Made by a program: the position numbers and the translations under genes
Part shown: one piece after another, positions 12,253-22,632 of the stretch
Layout of the letters: each line of letters starts with the position of its first letter
How positions within the stretch are numbered: position 1 is the first letter of the stretch
Notes under the pieces: generated by a model
The model's database searches: none
The model's input: only the letters and a program-made list of their open reading frames with translations
Told to the model about the DNA's origin: nothing
Assembly: GCA_015680685.1 (NCBI GenBank)
Contig: MNCI01017657.1
Coordinates: 1-48,621 of the forward strand
Length of the DNA: 48,621 nt
Direction: 5' to 3'
Source of the DNA: Gnetum montanum
Lineage: Eukaryota; Streptophyta; Gnetopsida; Gnetales; Gnetaceae

Positions 12253-12539
12253 GACGTGTTGCTGCGATGCCAAGATTGCGCCTTCCTTTGTCCATCCATG
12301 CACGCACCATCAATCTTGTGCCTTGCACAATTGTTCCAGCACTAGTCCATCCTAAGTGTTTCCTCCAGGTCCAATCCATTGTTGTATGATTGCTATATGC
12401 ACACACAACACAGTCACATATGAGCAAGGATAAGTAAATTACAATACAATCGATACCTTGCTTCAATGTAAGGTCCATTGGCTGAGTTGTGATATGGCTG
12501 ATATGGATTCTAGAGATATAACATTGGTGACGACCCAAG

Positions 12540-12705
12540 GTGTAGGGGTTAGGAGAAATGGCAACCAAAATGGCAACCAAAATTAGATGCCATAATACAG
12601 CACTTCTACGCAGCATGTTTACCATCGGATTGTCCAACTTATCCAAAACGTTGCAGAATATTTGGCCTCACTGGCTTGCATTGCTGAATTTAACGACCTA
12701 GAGGA
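12540..12705 (-). pseudogene. Orphan 5' fragment of the LRR receptor kinase family
   Basis: About 150 bp aligns with 4375-4525 of copy A and includes the sequence both before and after the start codon. The minus strand encodes MVNMLRRSAVLWHLILVAI, matching the signal peptide of copy A (ANMLRRSVVLWHLVLFAI). Homology stops within the signal peptide, and no LRR or kinase sequence follows. An ORF continuing to 12206 is unrelated sequence. It is a truncated family member, present in both units. Confidence 0.8.
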
Positions 12706-14189
12706 GATGGATCAGATGCTTGGAAGAGTCTTGGATTGTGGTGCAACTTTGAAGATCGTCTTATGGACAGCGGACGAGGCTGCCACCTACCCTGATGGGA
12801 ATCCAAGGCTTCCACCTACCCTCACGTGTTACCAAGGTTGCGTGTCTAAATAAATAGAGAGCTGCTTCTTACGTCTATGATTTTTAACGTTCCGCCGCAG
12901 AAATTGACGAAGTAGCGGGCCCCCCATATGCACAGGTCACATGAGCTGGGTTTTGTAATAGTTGAAGTGACATTTGAAAATCGACGCCATTTTCGATTTA
13001 TACCGGAAAATAAAATAGGAATTAGCAAATATCGTTACACATAAAAGTTTTTTGTAAGCAGTATTAAGCAGGGAAAAATCATGTTTGGAATGTCCCTGGT
13101 CTATGAATGTTCTGCAGGTAGAACGTTTAGCATATTCTGGCATTAAAATGCAAAAAAGATACCAATAAAAATTTTTTATTTTATTCTAAAATATTGTCAA
13201 AATGATTTGCAGATGTTTAAAATATCTCAAGAATAACAAATTTATCCATAACTTTCGATACCGTGAAAGCTAGATGTCTTATGTATAATTATTCTTTCTC
13301 ATGTACCCGTTGCATCCCCATGACATTTTAAAAAACCCATGGCATCCCTTAAGATATTTAAGGATACCTCCCAACTTTTCCGATTCCTAGTCTCCTAGAA
13401 ACAGGTGAAACACTGCTTGCAAGTCTTATCTGAATAAAGACCTTGAAATTAATTTATACAGAAAAATAAAATCAGAATTAGCAAATATCCTTACATATAG
13501 AAGTCTCTTCTTAGTATTATTTGAATAAGGAATTTGAAATTCGTATGAAAAGTTCATCATGAGCAGACCACAAGTTGATTTTGATCATGGTGAAATCTGT
13601 ATTGAACGAAATCTATATTAACTAAGAGTTATGGAAGAGACACCATTTACCCCTATAAAACATATTGGGGAGATAATACATATTAATTATAATGTATTAG
13701 CAACATTTTTGTTTTTAAATTTTATCCTTAAATGGATATTGTATACTACCATTTGTAAAAACTCATTTGGCAGGCAAAGTAATTGGGCTGAATAAGCTCT
13801 ACAATTTTAGTTGAATAAGTAAAATAATAGCATACATTCATTAACCTAAATAATGTAAATTTACTACATTTCAAAGGACTTTTTAACAGAGTTATAATTT
13901 TTATTAACATGATGAAACCATGGTAGGCAAAAAAGGATGCAGATTTATTGCCCTTATTAACGCAGACAAGTGAGATGCACGTGAGCTCATTTTGAAGTAT
14001 GAAAGTTATAAAATAGTATCATATACGTTATTTTTATGGTTAACAACTTGTGAGCTATTGCAAATCAAAATTGTAGACCATGATGATATGAGATTTACCA
14101 TACTTACTGATATTACATTTTCAAAATTTGATTCTGTAAGCCATGAAGTTCTAACTTATGTATTTGACTATAAGTGTAAATCTCTTTTT
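12706..14189. other. AT-rich stretch, no gene supported
   Basis: No convincing ORF or RNA gene. There is a short tandem (CCACCTACCCT) near 12781-12840. Compared with unit 2, about 74 bp is missing at 12917-12926 between GGCCCC repeats, and about 60 bp is present here (about 13240-13305) that unit 2 lacks. A 33-34-bp tandem pair ending in AAAGTATAAAATT lies at about 14170-14236. Confidence 0.5.
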
Positions 14190-14347
14190 AAAGTATAAAA
14201 TTATAAGCGTAAATCTCTTTTTAAAGTATAAAATTAAAATGAACTGAGCTCAGCATGTACCATTGCATATTGTAAACCACAATGTGGTTTGATTCAAAAT
14301 AACTGATTGCATTCATTTTTAAGAAGTTTATCCAAGAAAATTCTTGT

Positions 14348-14580
14348 GTTTCTTCCAAACGATGAAAACTACGGGTTCTAAATCAGGAAAATGCATTCAC
14401 ATTGAAAGTCAAAATTGTGTAACGCGTTTTCTGGGTCCATGCACAAAATGTTTGAGAAGTTTCTTCCAAAAGACAAAAACAACAGGTTCTAAACCTGAAA
14501 AATGCGTTCACTTTGAATTGTGGAGAAAACGCGTAATGCGTCTTTTGAACCCATACACAATTTCTAAGAAGTTTCTTACA
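14348..14580. repeat. ~111-bp tandem repeat, 2 units plus a partial
   Basis: Units lie at 14348-14458 and 14459-14570, with a partial third beginning at 14571 (GTTTCTTACA). They share GTTTCTTCCAAA at the start, GGTTCTAAA, and ACGCGT-containing blocks. They end immediately before the TATA box at 14590. Confidence 0.8.
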
Positions 14581-14589
14581 GAAACTTAG

Positions 14590-14597
14590 TATAAAAG
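14590..14597 (+). promoter_or_regulatory. TATA box candidate upstream of the R1 ORF
   Basis: TATAAAAG lies 138 bp upstream of the ATG at 14735 and is preserved at 47863-47870 in unit 2. The position suits a promoter for the small ORF. Transcription is not shown. Confidence 0.45.
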
Positions 14598-14734
14598 GAC
14601 CAAAAAGGGTAGAAGGTAAAGCATGGGTTTCTTATAAAGATCTTAGATATTTGCGTAAGCACACTATGCAGAACGACTGCAACGTCAGTTGTCCGCATTA
14701 CGTGAATTATCGTCCGCCTCAGCCTCTGAATGCA

Positions 14735-15022
14735 ATGAAGCTACAAAATTTTCACAAGAACAAAGTAGTTGTTGCAATGTTGTGGCTTTTCTGGATCTAT
14801 GCTATCTTCTGTTTCAGGTTTACCTATAGTTACAGTGGTAGTGCTAGCCCCCATTACAGTGGTAGTGCTAGCCGGCCCCCGCCGCCCCTTACAGGGTGCG
14901 CTGTTGCTCTCCTGCGTCTTGTGACTGTAATCATCCTTCTCGCACATGCAAGCCCTGCTCTCTCCGTATTTCTAAGGTTTACCCATAATGGCTGTGTTAC
15001 CCCTGTATCCTGGGTTTTATGA
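14735..15022 (+). CDS. Hypothetical 95-aa hydrophobic protein (R1 family)
   Basis: The start MKLQNFHKNKVV is shared with the ORFs at 6933, 40161 and 48008. There are two hydrophobic segments (about residues 11-31 and 54-80). Between them an 8-residue unit, YSGSASPH, is tandemly copied, followed by a Pro-rich run. Unit 2 has one unit instead of two, an in-frame 24-bp difference, and otherwise differs by three silent and three replacement changes. I do not recognise a family. The ORF may be a real small membrane or secreted protein or a chance reading of repeat DNA. Confidence 0.3.
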   Translation: MKLQNFHKNKVVVAMLWLFWIYAIFCFRFTYSYSGSASPHYSGSASRPPPPLTGCAVALLRLVTVIILLAHASPALSVFLRFTHNGCVTPVSWVL

Positions 15023-15372
15023 CTGTAATCATCTTCTCCCGGATTCAATTACTGCTCCAGGTTAAGTGATTTGATGGTTAAAGGTTTACTGATATGATTA
15101 ATAAAACGTTGCTAGATCTACTACGTTGTAACCGGCATATTTTCTATATCAAAAAATTTATGATAGTTTCCATCGTTCAGTTTCTTGTAAATGTTGCCGG
15201 AATGACACCAACACCAACGAATAAACAGGGCTTGCATCTTGGAGTTTACGGCAGTAGCCCTTTTAACCATTGTTAAAATTTTTGGGAACATTGTTTTGAC
15301 TTTTAAAAAATAATAAACCTTGTAAGATGTTTAAACATAATTAGAAATGAACTTGAAATTTTATCTCCGGGC

Positions 15373-16719
15373 TAGAAATATATTTGCGATGAATTTTGAA
15401 AATATCCTTAATAAAATTATCAAAGTAATATTTTGAACAAATCAATTAAATTTGCAATCTTACAATTGCATCTATATTTAATGTACTCAATGTAAAATAT
15501 TGCATAAAAATATGTTATTAATCTTCAATATTGCATTTGCTAATATTTCAGTTGTTTCAATTAAAGTTGTTAGTGCTTATTTCAATTGTTTGACGTGGTA
15601 TTTTTAATTTAAAAATTATCAATAATGATTCATTAGTCTTTCAATTTATTGCTAATATATGTTAGGATAGGAAGGATGACCTGACAGGGTAAGAGCTTTG
15701 AACAAGGATGTTGATGTGGCAGTCATTGGTAGGATACAAAAATGCTAACGAACTGCTGCAGAAAGCATGTCAAGCAATAATTGATATGCTGAATTGTAAA
15801 TGAACAATAACCAGGATTGATATTTATTCACATATTTACAAGCTGAGTTCATCATTAGCTTAACCACTTATGTGTTTTTTACTAAGTTATTGCCAATTCA
15901 CACTGATTCTGACGTTTTCATTTATAAAATTCAGTGTTTGAGCACTAGGGCTGGCACATGAGCTTGTAGATTAACTGTTGAAAATTTAAGTTATCTTTTT
16001 ATAGAGACTTTGGGGTTGTATTTAAGAATTAAAACAAAGAAATGCAGGTAGATCACATACAAAATTTAGCTGTGCCTTCAGAAAATGTTAGCCTTCAGCA
16101 GCCAATACTTTTCTATACACAAACATGTCTTCATCACTAGACAAAATAGCCCAAGTTTGCCACGTCTAGCATCCAAATGTGTATAAGCAAAAAACACTTC
16201 TCCTAACAAGGCCAACTGATTTGAGCTGACATTTGACAATGTGGAACACTAAGTGGGAAAAAAATTAAAATGAAGGCGAAAAACTATTAATATGTAAGAA
16301 ATGGCCCTCAAAGCCAAATGAGAGTATGGGATGTGAAATTTTTGGCAGTACTAATTATTTGTAGATATATTTTTTAAACTACATAATATACAAGCGTTAA
16401 CTTCTTTGTTGCCTGTGATTTGCATTTTTCACAAGTTTAATCTCAAGGGGTTATGCTGAGATTTATAAGAAATTAATGACTGCAGATCGCTGGGATTTAG
16501 GATGTAATAAAAACAGTTCTGTTCTGTGTACTATATGTTGTAAAGGGATATACTTCAGAATTAGCTAGGGATTTTATTGAGTAAAGAAGAAAATGATCAA
16601 TGTTAACTGTAATGATGGGAACATTCATGCAACAAACTACTCGTTCATTTACTTTTACTTATCATTCTTTCTTTAATAATTCTTAGTGTTACTTATTCTT
16701 GTTCTCACAGATTCATTAC
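15373..16719. other. Start of unique spacer, no gene seen
   Basis: AT-rich sequence not repeated elsewhere in the window. No ORF, RNA or transposon signature recognised. Confidence 0.5.
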
Positions 16720-16930
16720 TCTTATGTCCAGTGGTGGTGTTTTTGACACCATAGCTACTTTGTTTTGACTTCTTATGTTTATCTGAATGTGCAGCAATGT
16801 GTATACACTCAGGCTTGTTCATGAGATATGCTTGGATGGTTTAGCCTCGCAATTATCTTCTTTTAGAATGTCATGCCTCAAATGAAGTTGTGAAGTTATA
16901 TCAGTTGTCACACTGGACTTCTACTCATGG
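16720..16930 (+). pseudogene. Exon-like relic of unknown gene
   Basis: A GC-richer island in T-rich DNA. One plus-strand frame, broken by stops, reads SSGGVFDTIATLF and later VYTLRLVHEICLDGLASQL. After a one-base shift it reads HASNEVVKLYQLSHWTSTHG. It is bounded on the right by G|GTATGT, and a GTGCAG lies at 16789-16794. This looks like one or two decayed exons, but I cannot name the gene. Chance is possible. Confidence 0.25.
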
Positions 16931-17225
16931 GTATGTTCTATTCTTTTTTATAGGATCACAAACAAGTGGCTTGTTCCTTGCTCTGTGAAATATTCTAGTA
17001 ATTTAAAGTTGTCATTTTCTTAATACTTCTTTTTTCAGTCTAAGCATTTTAGTATGTATATGTATTAAGGTATGTATATGTATTAAGATAGCCTTTTATT
17101 AGTAGTCAGTGATTCTGAAATGAAGTAAACTGTTTTTGATTACACAGTTCAGTTTTAGCCATTGCAAAGTTACCCTTTTAAATAAAATATGTTTCATTAT
17201 ATTAGGCCCTTCATTTTAATTACTC
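16931..17225. other. Spacer, nothing recognised
   Basis: T-rich DNA with an 18-bp tandem pair (GTATGTATATGTATTAAG) near 17053-17088. Confidence 0.5.
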
Positions 17226-17320
17226 ATAATCTTCTTTGCCTTGTCCTAGCAAAATGGGGATAGTTGCATGAGTTATCTTTTGCCATTTTCCTCAATGAAG
17301 AGCTAGATCCTTAATGCATT
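17226..17320 (-). mobile_element. RTE-type LINE 3'-end fragment
   Basis: The plus strand contains GCCTTGTCCTAGCAAAATGG, then GTTGCATGAG and GAGCTAGATCC. This is the antisense of the conserved RTE LINE 3' end, also seen at 5235-5300. No ORF portion is recognisable, so it is a short 5'-truncated insertion. Confidence 0.6.
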
Positions 17321-18065
17321 TTAATTACTAGAAGGTTCAATTCTTTTATTAAGTGATAGGTTTTATATTTAAGTTTTTTATATAACAAATCTTCTTGTAG
17401 GGATCAATCAAAGAAGGATGTTGCTGTGCATTGATATTATATGATCTAAAATATCTGTTTGTCAAAACATTCAACATGGGGTTCATTGTTTTCTTCCAAA
17501 TTTTCATTTGGAAGTTAAAGGATTGACATGTTCTGATGCTTTGATCCTGAAGATGAAATGTTCAAGTTTACATATGAATTATTTTTTCCTTTTAATAAAC
17601 CCTTAAAATTATATTTTCCTGGTATTTCTCTCTAGTTTGCTTCACCAAAATCAGCTATCAAAATGATGGGATAAAGGTTATCACAAGGCATGGATTCTAT
17701 ATTTTTGGAACAAAAATTATTGTTTTAACCATAGACAGAAATATTCATACCAATTCTTAAAATATATACAATAGGCACAACATCGGTCATTTATCATGAG
17801 GTAGTTATACGAAAGCCCTTATTATAAGTGGCTATTCTCTGTGCATGTATAGTGTTCTCTCCACTTTCACATTCATATACAAGCTTCATAGCACTACATA
17901 CTTGCAATGGAAACAACGTTACTCTATTCTTAGGAACATGTCATTGCAAGCTTCAACAATTTCATTCATTTCACATAAAGGGGTATGTGTAAACTGTTTG
18001 GCTTTAGGCTTGTTTGGAACCTCAAAGAATGACCATTTAGAAGAATTATTAGGAAGTATAATGAT
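17321..18065. other. Spacer, nothing recognised
   Basis: AT-rich. A small plus-strand ORF at 17845-18072 has no recognisable feature. Confidence 0.5.
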
Positions 18066-18170
18066 ACCTTAAGTGTGATTCGAACTAGAAACCTCTTGCC
18101 CACTAATTTCTTTAGCTAATTATCACTAGCTATGTTTGTTACAATGATCTGACCGCTTGAGCTACCTATC
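18066..18170 (-). mobile_element. tRNA-related SINE-like fragment
   Basis: The minus strand has TAGCTCAAGCGG (18153-18164), a good RNA polymerase III A box, and AGTTCGAATCAC (18075-18086), a good B box. The boxes are about 66 nt apart, longer than in most tRNA genes, and no cloverleaf is evident. This fits a tRNA-derived SINE head or an old pseudo-tRNA carrying an insertion. The 3' tail is not clear. Confidence 0.45.
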
Positions 18171-19819
18171 ATTGCTTAGGTTTGTTGAGGTAGACCCAAG
18201 CTATAAGTAGGGCATGGACTAATTGCTCTATGACTTGTAAGAGTCAAATTGGATTTGATACTTTTTTCTGCTGCCCAGGGTCTATCCACACTTGACAAAT
18301 TAAATGTTCAGTCAAATTGGATTTGATAAATTTTTCCAAACGGTCAAAGTCCAAAGTGGTATACCACCATTCATAATAGTCATGGATCTAGCCACAGATT
18401 TGCTCGGTAAGGCATTGACGCCAATTGTTGAATATTCCATCAAGAGACAAAAACCTGATTTCTTTTTTAGATGGTGTTAGAAAACAAAGATGTTTGTGTG
18501 CTACCTGTGATTCATATACATTATGGTCAGATCCTCATGTTGTTAAATCTGTTATGTAGGTTGATGATCATTTGATACCTTCTTCAACCCGCTATTCACT
18601 ATCAATATGGATTTGGGTCTCAAAGTTTCGTAAAAGTTTTTGTCTAGAAAATGCACAGAACTGTTGGAATTTTCCGTAGCACATTATCCACTAAAATATG
18701 CAGAAATTTTTCTTCATTGATAGGATTCTGTAGATTTCGGAATAAAGCATCTAAGACTCTCTGGCAGTCTCGTGCAGATATCAGCATAGTAGCTTAAAAC
18801 CACGTAAATGATGCTGCAATAGACCAACGTCGGAATTGTTGGTGACTCATTGGTAATCAATTTTTCATTCAGTTTCCAGTTCTCTACCTTGAAATCATTC
18901 AGTTTCCATTTTTCTTCTTTGCTTTCATAAGTCCTTAGAGAAACAAAGTCAGAGAAAGTAGGCAATTGTAGGTGGAAATGTAAAAGGTGGTAGGAATAAT
19001 GTAAAATGATAGTTGACTAATTTGCAGCAAATGTTTGTATGAAATCATAAAAATTGCCACCTGTAGCATACATACATATGGATAATGGTGCTAGTAGTTT
19101 TAAACATTAACACAGGAAATGCCCTTTTTTCACTATGACTTTTAAGCCTTATGGATTATCCTAGTGAACCCATCACTTCATCTAAGTAAGAGAGCAACAA
19201 AGGGTAACAACATTCAAATGCCTCCATGTGATTAACAAATTCATCCAATAGGACAAACAAATGCTAACACCACTATTAAAATAGTAGTCCTTACTCATGT
19301 AGAGTCCAAATCAAAGTTGACATTCTTCTATAAAAGATAACCAATCTTAGCAGGAAATCCACTATGCAAAGCTCTACTAACCTTAGGTTCAACGTTAAAC
19401 ATCATTTTATAGGAAATGTACAAAGCCTATGACCTACCCACACTAAAGAAGAGCAATATCAAGTTCGTGATTATAGATAAGCTTGTTATTATACCACTAA
19501 GATAGGTTGATGATGTTGTGTTCACTATAAGTGGGTGGTCTTATCGTATAGATTCCTTGGTGATTCACATAGGAGGTAACAGGGAAGAATTTTCAATTAT
19601 TATGGGAAGAGCCTTGTTGAGTATAATAGATATGAAATTGAACATCAAAGATCTTTCCTTGAAAATTAACATAGAGTAGTTAAAATAAATGAGTTCCATG
19701 CATTGTATACATTGATTCAAGGTGCAAGTACATGTAGAAAATTTAGAACATTCAAGATACCACCATTTCAATAGCCAAAGTTGTAGGCACTTACAACTTG
19801 TAGTAGCAAATATTCCATC
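18171..19819. other. Spacer, nothing firmly recognised
   Basis: No supported gene. An 83-codon minus ORF at 18714-18965 contains a short internal repeat (KWKLNDFKVENWKLNEKL) of unknown meaning. Part of 19560-19819 may be decayed sequence downstream of the LINE endonuclease described next. Confidence 0.4.
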
Positions 19820-20204
19820 TCATCTCACTTTTCAAGTTCGTGTCCTTCGTGAATCTTATCATATATAATCTTCATAGATCCAACATAACCATTAAATCCC
19901 TCCCAATAAATATGCTTTTTTATTTGAAAGTTCCTTAAATCACAAAATCCATTGAATCTCAAAAACTTTGCTTGATCGAATTTGTTAGGTCAAATTTTGG
20001 AGCATTTACATTGATAATGTTGATGATCTTATTTCCAAATATAAGTTTTATATCCATAATACTATCTCTATGGTGGTATACTTGTACCATCTTATGTTTA
20101 ACAAATTGATCAAAGATGATGCCACTTCCTTGCGTTGATTTTCTTTTTCTACGTAGAAAAGTTTGTAGCCTTTGTCGAAATCTCAAGCTTTTTCCTTTCT
20201 TCAT
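19820..20204 (-). mobile_element. LINE endonuclease relic
   Basis: The minus strand encodes DIKLIFGNKIINIINVNAPK, matching the family pattern IKL--G---N-I--YAP. Further down it encodes YWEGFNGYVG and IYDKIHEGHE, matching GGDFNGHVG and YD-VHGG. This is the apurinic endonuclease domain of an RTE-type LINE, broken by stops. No RT domain is recognisable next to it. Confidence 0.7.
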
Positions 20205-20734
20205 CTTGTTTTTTAGAGGTAGGCAATGTTGATTTTCCTTATTTTACCATCTAACATGTTTATCATTGGATTTTCTTCTTTATCTATATCTATCCCTAAT
20301 GTGGAAGCCCTTATCCACTTTCCACAACATTTGAGTGCTAATATTGGGAGTTGTTTTTGGAGGATACCTTAGCAAGGGTTTCCACATCAGAGATGAATAT
20401 GAAACTTGTTTTAAGTTATTTTTATAGTTTGCTTAATTCTTTTTTTCATAATTTTCACTATTACAATATGCATTTATCTTGGCTTAGGGGTGTAGTATAG
20501 TGATTAGGACACAAATTTATCATACAAGGTAAATAGCTATAAATCAACATTAGAAAAACAATTCCTAATTTGAACTTTGTTAAAGTTGTTTGGATGCAAC
20601 ACTTCAACATATTAAAGTTGTTTGAACTTTGTTAAACTTGTTATTTAGAGTATGCTTAGTTTCTTAAATTAATAGATGTTGAATCTAAGAATTTATGAAT
20701 TACTGAAGATTACTCTTGTAGAAGCTCATTTAGT
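20205..20734. other. Spacer, nothing recognised
   Basis: AT-rich. It could be decayed flanking sequence of the LINE or of the receptor kinase relic. Confidence 0.45.
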
Positions 20735-21572
20735 GTCTGTAGATTTATCCTTCAACAAGCTTATTGGAATATTACCCAGAGTGTTCCCATGAAACTTGAC
20801 TTCACTAACGTTGAATGGGAATCATATTTATGGGTCAATTCCTTGGGATGCCTTATCAAGGCTGGAAAACTTAATAGAACTTGATTTGTCTAGCAAAAGT
20901 TCACAGCAGGGATTTTTGGATTGGTGGTAGGATTCAAGAAAATTCAAAAAAATTCTTTAGGAAACAAGTAGTTGGAAGGCAGAATACCAGCTGAAATTGG
21001 GTGGCTTAGCTCTGCTCTGTCTGAGCTTTCAATACCCAATAACTACTTGTTAGGCAGAATTATGCAAATGGTAACCTGAAAAATCTAAGATGTTTAGTCT
21101 TGGATCATAATAATTTGTTAGGTACCATTCTTTCCAACTTAGGAGAATGTTACATATTAGAGCTTCTAGACCTTTCTTCAAATAAGTTTGAAGGCTCCAT
21201 CCCATCGGAGGTGGCAAATCTATACAACATTCAATTCTACTGTAATTTGTCATGCAACGCTTTGCATGGGAGATTGCCAACAAAAATTGGTCACATGATT
21301 CATGTGCTAGCAATAGATGTTTTAGCAAAGAATCAACGACACAGTTTCGGCTTGTCTTGAAGGTTGCAAAAACCTGCAATATCTGAATTTCTCTTTTAAT
21401 GAGTTTCAAGGATCCATTCCAGGGTCTCTGAGCCAGCTGGGATACCTAGTGTCCATGGACCTTTCCCACAACAATATTTCTAGTCCCATACCCTTTGAAC
21501 TTGAGAAACTGTAAATGCTTCAAAGTCTCAATCTTTCGTTCAATGATCTAGATGGGCAAGTTCCAAAAGGAG
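20735..21572 (+). pseudogene. LRR receptor kinase relic, third family member, LRR region only
   Basis: The plus strand, across several stops and frameshifts, reads VDLSFNKLIGILPRVFP, GSIPWDALSRLENLIELDLS, LELLDLSSNKFEGSIPSEVA and FNDLDGQVPKG. These match copy A residues from about 345 to 630 in order. It is opposite in strand to copies A and A' and more diverged from both than they are from each other. The end is abrupt: just after the last LRR it runs directly into the LTR sequence at about 21573, and the transmembrane and kinase parts are absent. Confidence 0.88.
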
Positions 21573-22508
21573 GATATTGCGTAGCCCTCTGCGATATCAC
21601 GTACGTGATATCGCAGGGGATGTGATATCGTGGCTGACGTGATATCGCGGCACATGCGATATCGCATCCCATCATACCCCCATGACTGAATAAAAACTCA
21701 TCCTTGAGTTCCTTACAAAATATTGGGAAGGTATGGGATTCTTGACTGAATGGAACTAACGGTGCACTACCAAGTGTATAAATAAGAGGCAACTCTTCCT
21801 TGTTTCTCCATCTAGATCTAGACTTTAGTGAAACTTTGGCAATTTTACCTCTCCAGAGATAAAATAATTTCCATGTGCTTGCAGTAGGAGCTCGAAAGTG
21901 AACGGATCTTTATTTGAGCAAATATTGTACCTGAACACAAGTTTGTGTACAGAAATAAAGACAAACTTTTGGATAAACCTTGCAGTGCATGGACTAAGCT
22001 AATTAGGACTTTAATTATTGTTATTTATCATTTATCGTTTCAATGCTTTATTAGTTAATTAAATCTTTCTCAACCCTTCTCCTATAGTTAAGTGCATTTA
22101 ATACGACCGCTTCGAGCATGTGCGTTATGCTTGGTAATCCCAGTAACGACTAGCGTTTGGTAATCCCAGAAGGTTGCATTGGTTCAGGGTATGAACGGCA
22201 AGTGGGAACGGATGATGATGCTAGGTTAATTAAGGCTTAGTTAGTTAGTTAAATTTAGTTAATTAGTCTCTTCACCCTTTACCTCATTAGCATAGGCAAT
22301 AAAACAGAAAAGATATAAAAATCACATACCTCAGACTTACTTAACCATACAACCGTGACAAATACAAGTAAGTCTGGGAAGACAACGAACGATTAATCTT
22401 AAGTGTTCTATAAGGCATGTAGGCACTTAGTCTGCGAAATTCAACCGGATCGTGCATGTAACGCTCGTATTCGTATGGTTGAGTGTAGGGGTACCTCGCC
22501 ACTCATCA
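21573..22508 (+). mobile_element. LTR, small LTR family, copy 2
   Basis: Plus-oriented LTR ending in ACTCATCA (22501-22508). It has TATAAATA at 21777-21784 and AATAAA at 21954-21959, consistent with U3-R-U5 order. The body aligns, inverted, with copies 1 and 3. U3 carries five GATATC motifs and a 28-bp palindrome. The left end abuts the kinase relic without a clear TG start or target duplication, so the boundary may be a rearrangement. Confidence 0.65.
21589..21616. repeat. 28-bp perfect palindrome with GATATC repeats
   Basis: The 28 bases read the same on both strands, centred on ACGTACGT. Within 21593-21662 GATATC occurs five times, usually as (G/C)(T/C)GATATCGC-like units. It lies in U3 of LTR copy 2, about 160 bp upstream of the TATA box. 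Confidence 0.9.
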
Positions 22509-22632
22509 AGTGTGCAATGTATTCTTGTTTATTATTTTCTCAACTAACCCTAAGGGTTCGTTCCAATGATGTGAATGATTTCCTATGTTCTAGTTAGCAC
22601 ACAAACAACTAAGTCCTTAGCAATGGTGCCAA
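22509..22632. other. 124-bp spacer between head-to-head LTRs, with primer-binding site
   Basis: On the minus strand, one base after the end of LTR copy 3, the sequence is TGGCACCATTGCTAAGGAC (22613-22631). It resembles the tRNA-Asp primer-binding site of plant Ty3/gypsy elements (TGGCGCCGTTGCCGGGG) with several transitions. Copy 3 therefore looks like a 5' LTR followed by a short piece of leader. Confidence 0.5.

Larger units (their letters stand above)
14190..15085 (+). repeat. Dispersed repeat R1, copy 2
   Basis: Same-orientation relative of 5905-7235, without the 420-bp extra segment. It contains two ~111-bp tandem units, a TATA box and a small hydrophobic ORF. Confidence 0.75.
1..15372. 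repeat. Segmental duplication, unit 1
   Basis: This block is collinear and in the same orientation with 23802-48621. Coordinate offsets are about 23801 across the receptor kinase part and 33228-33279 across the part after 4941. The jump in offset is the retrotransposon inserted in unit 2. Sample alignments by eye give about 2-3% substitutions over most of the block, with a much more similar core around 10030-11725. Homology is already present at base 1 and still present at the right edge of the window, so neither outer limit is known. A false duplication of two haplotypes in the assembly is an alternative, but the two units are joined by 8.4 kb of gap-free unique sequence. Confidence 0.93.

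Noticed and set aside
12206-12646. 146-codon minus-strand ORF as a complete small secreted protein
   Set aside because: Only the first ~30 residues match the receptor kinase signal peptide. The rest is unrelated repeat-flanking sequence, including the GA microsatellite.
18075-18164. Functional tRNA gene
   Set aside because: A and B boxes are present, but the spacing is too long and no cloverleaf stems or anticodon arm could be drawn.
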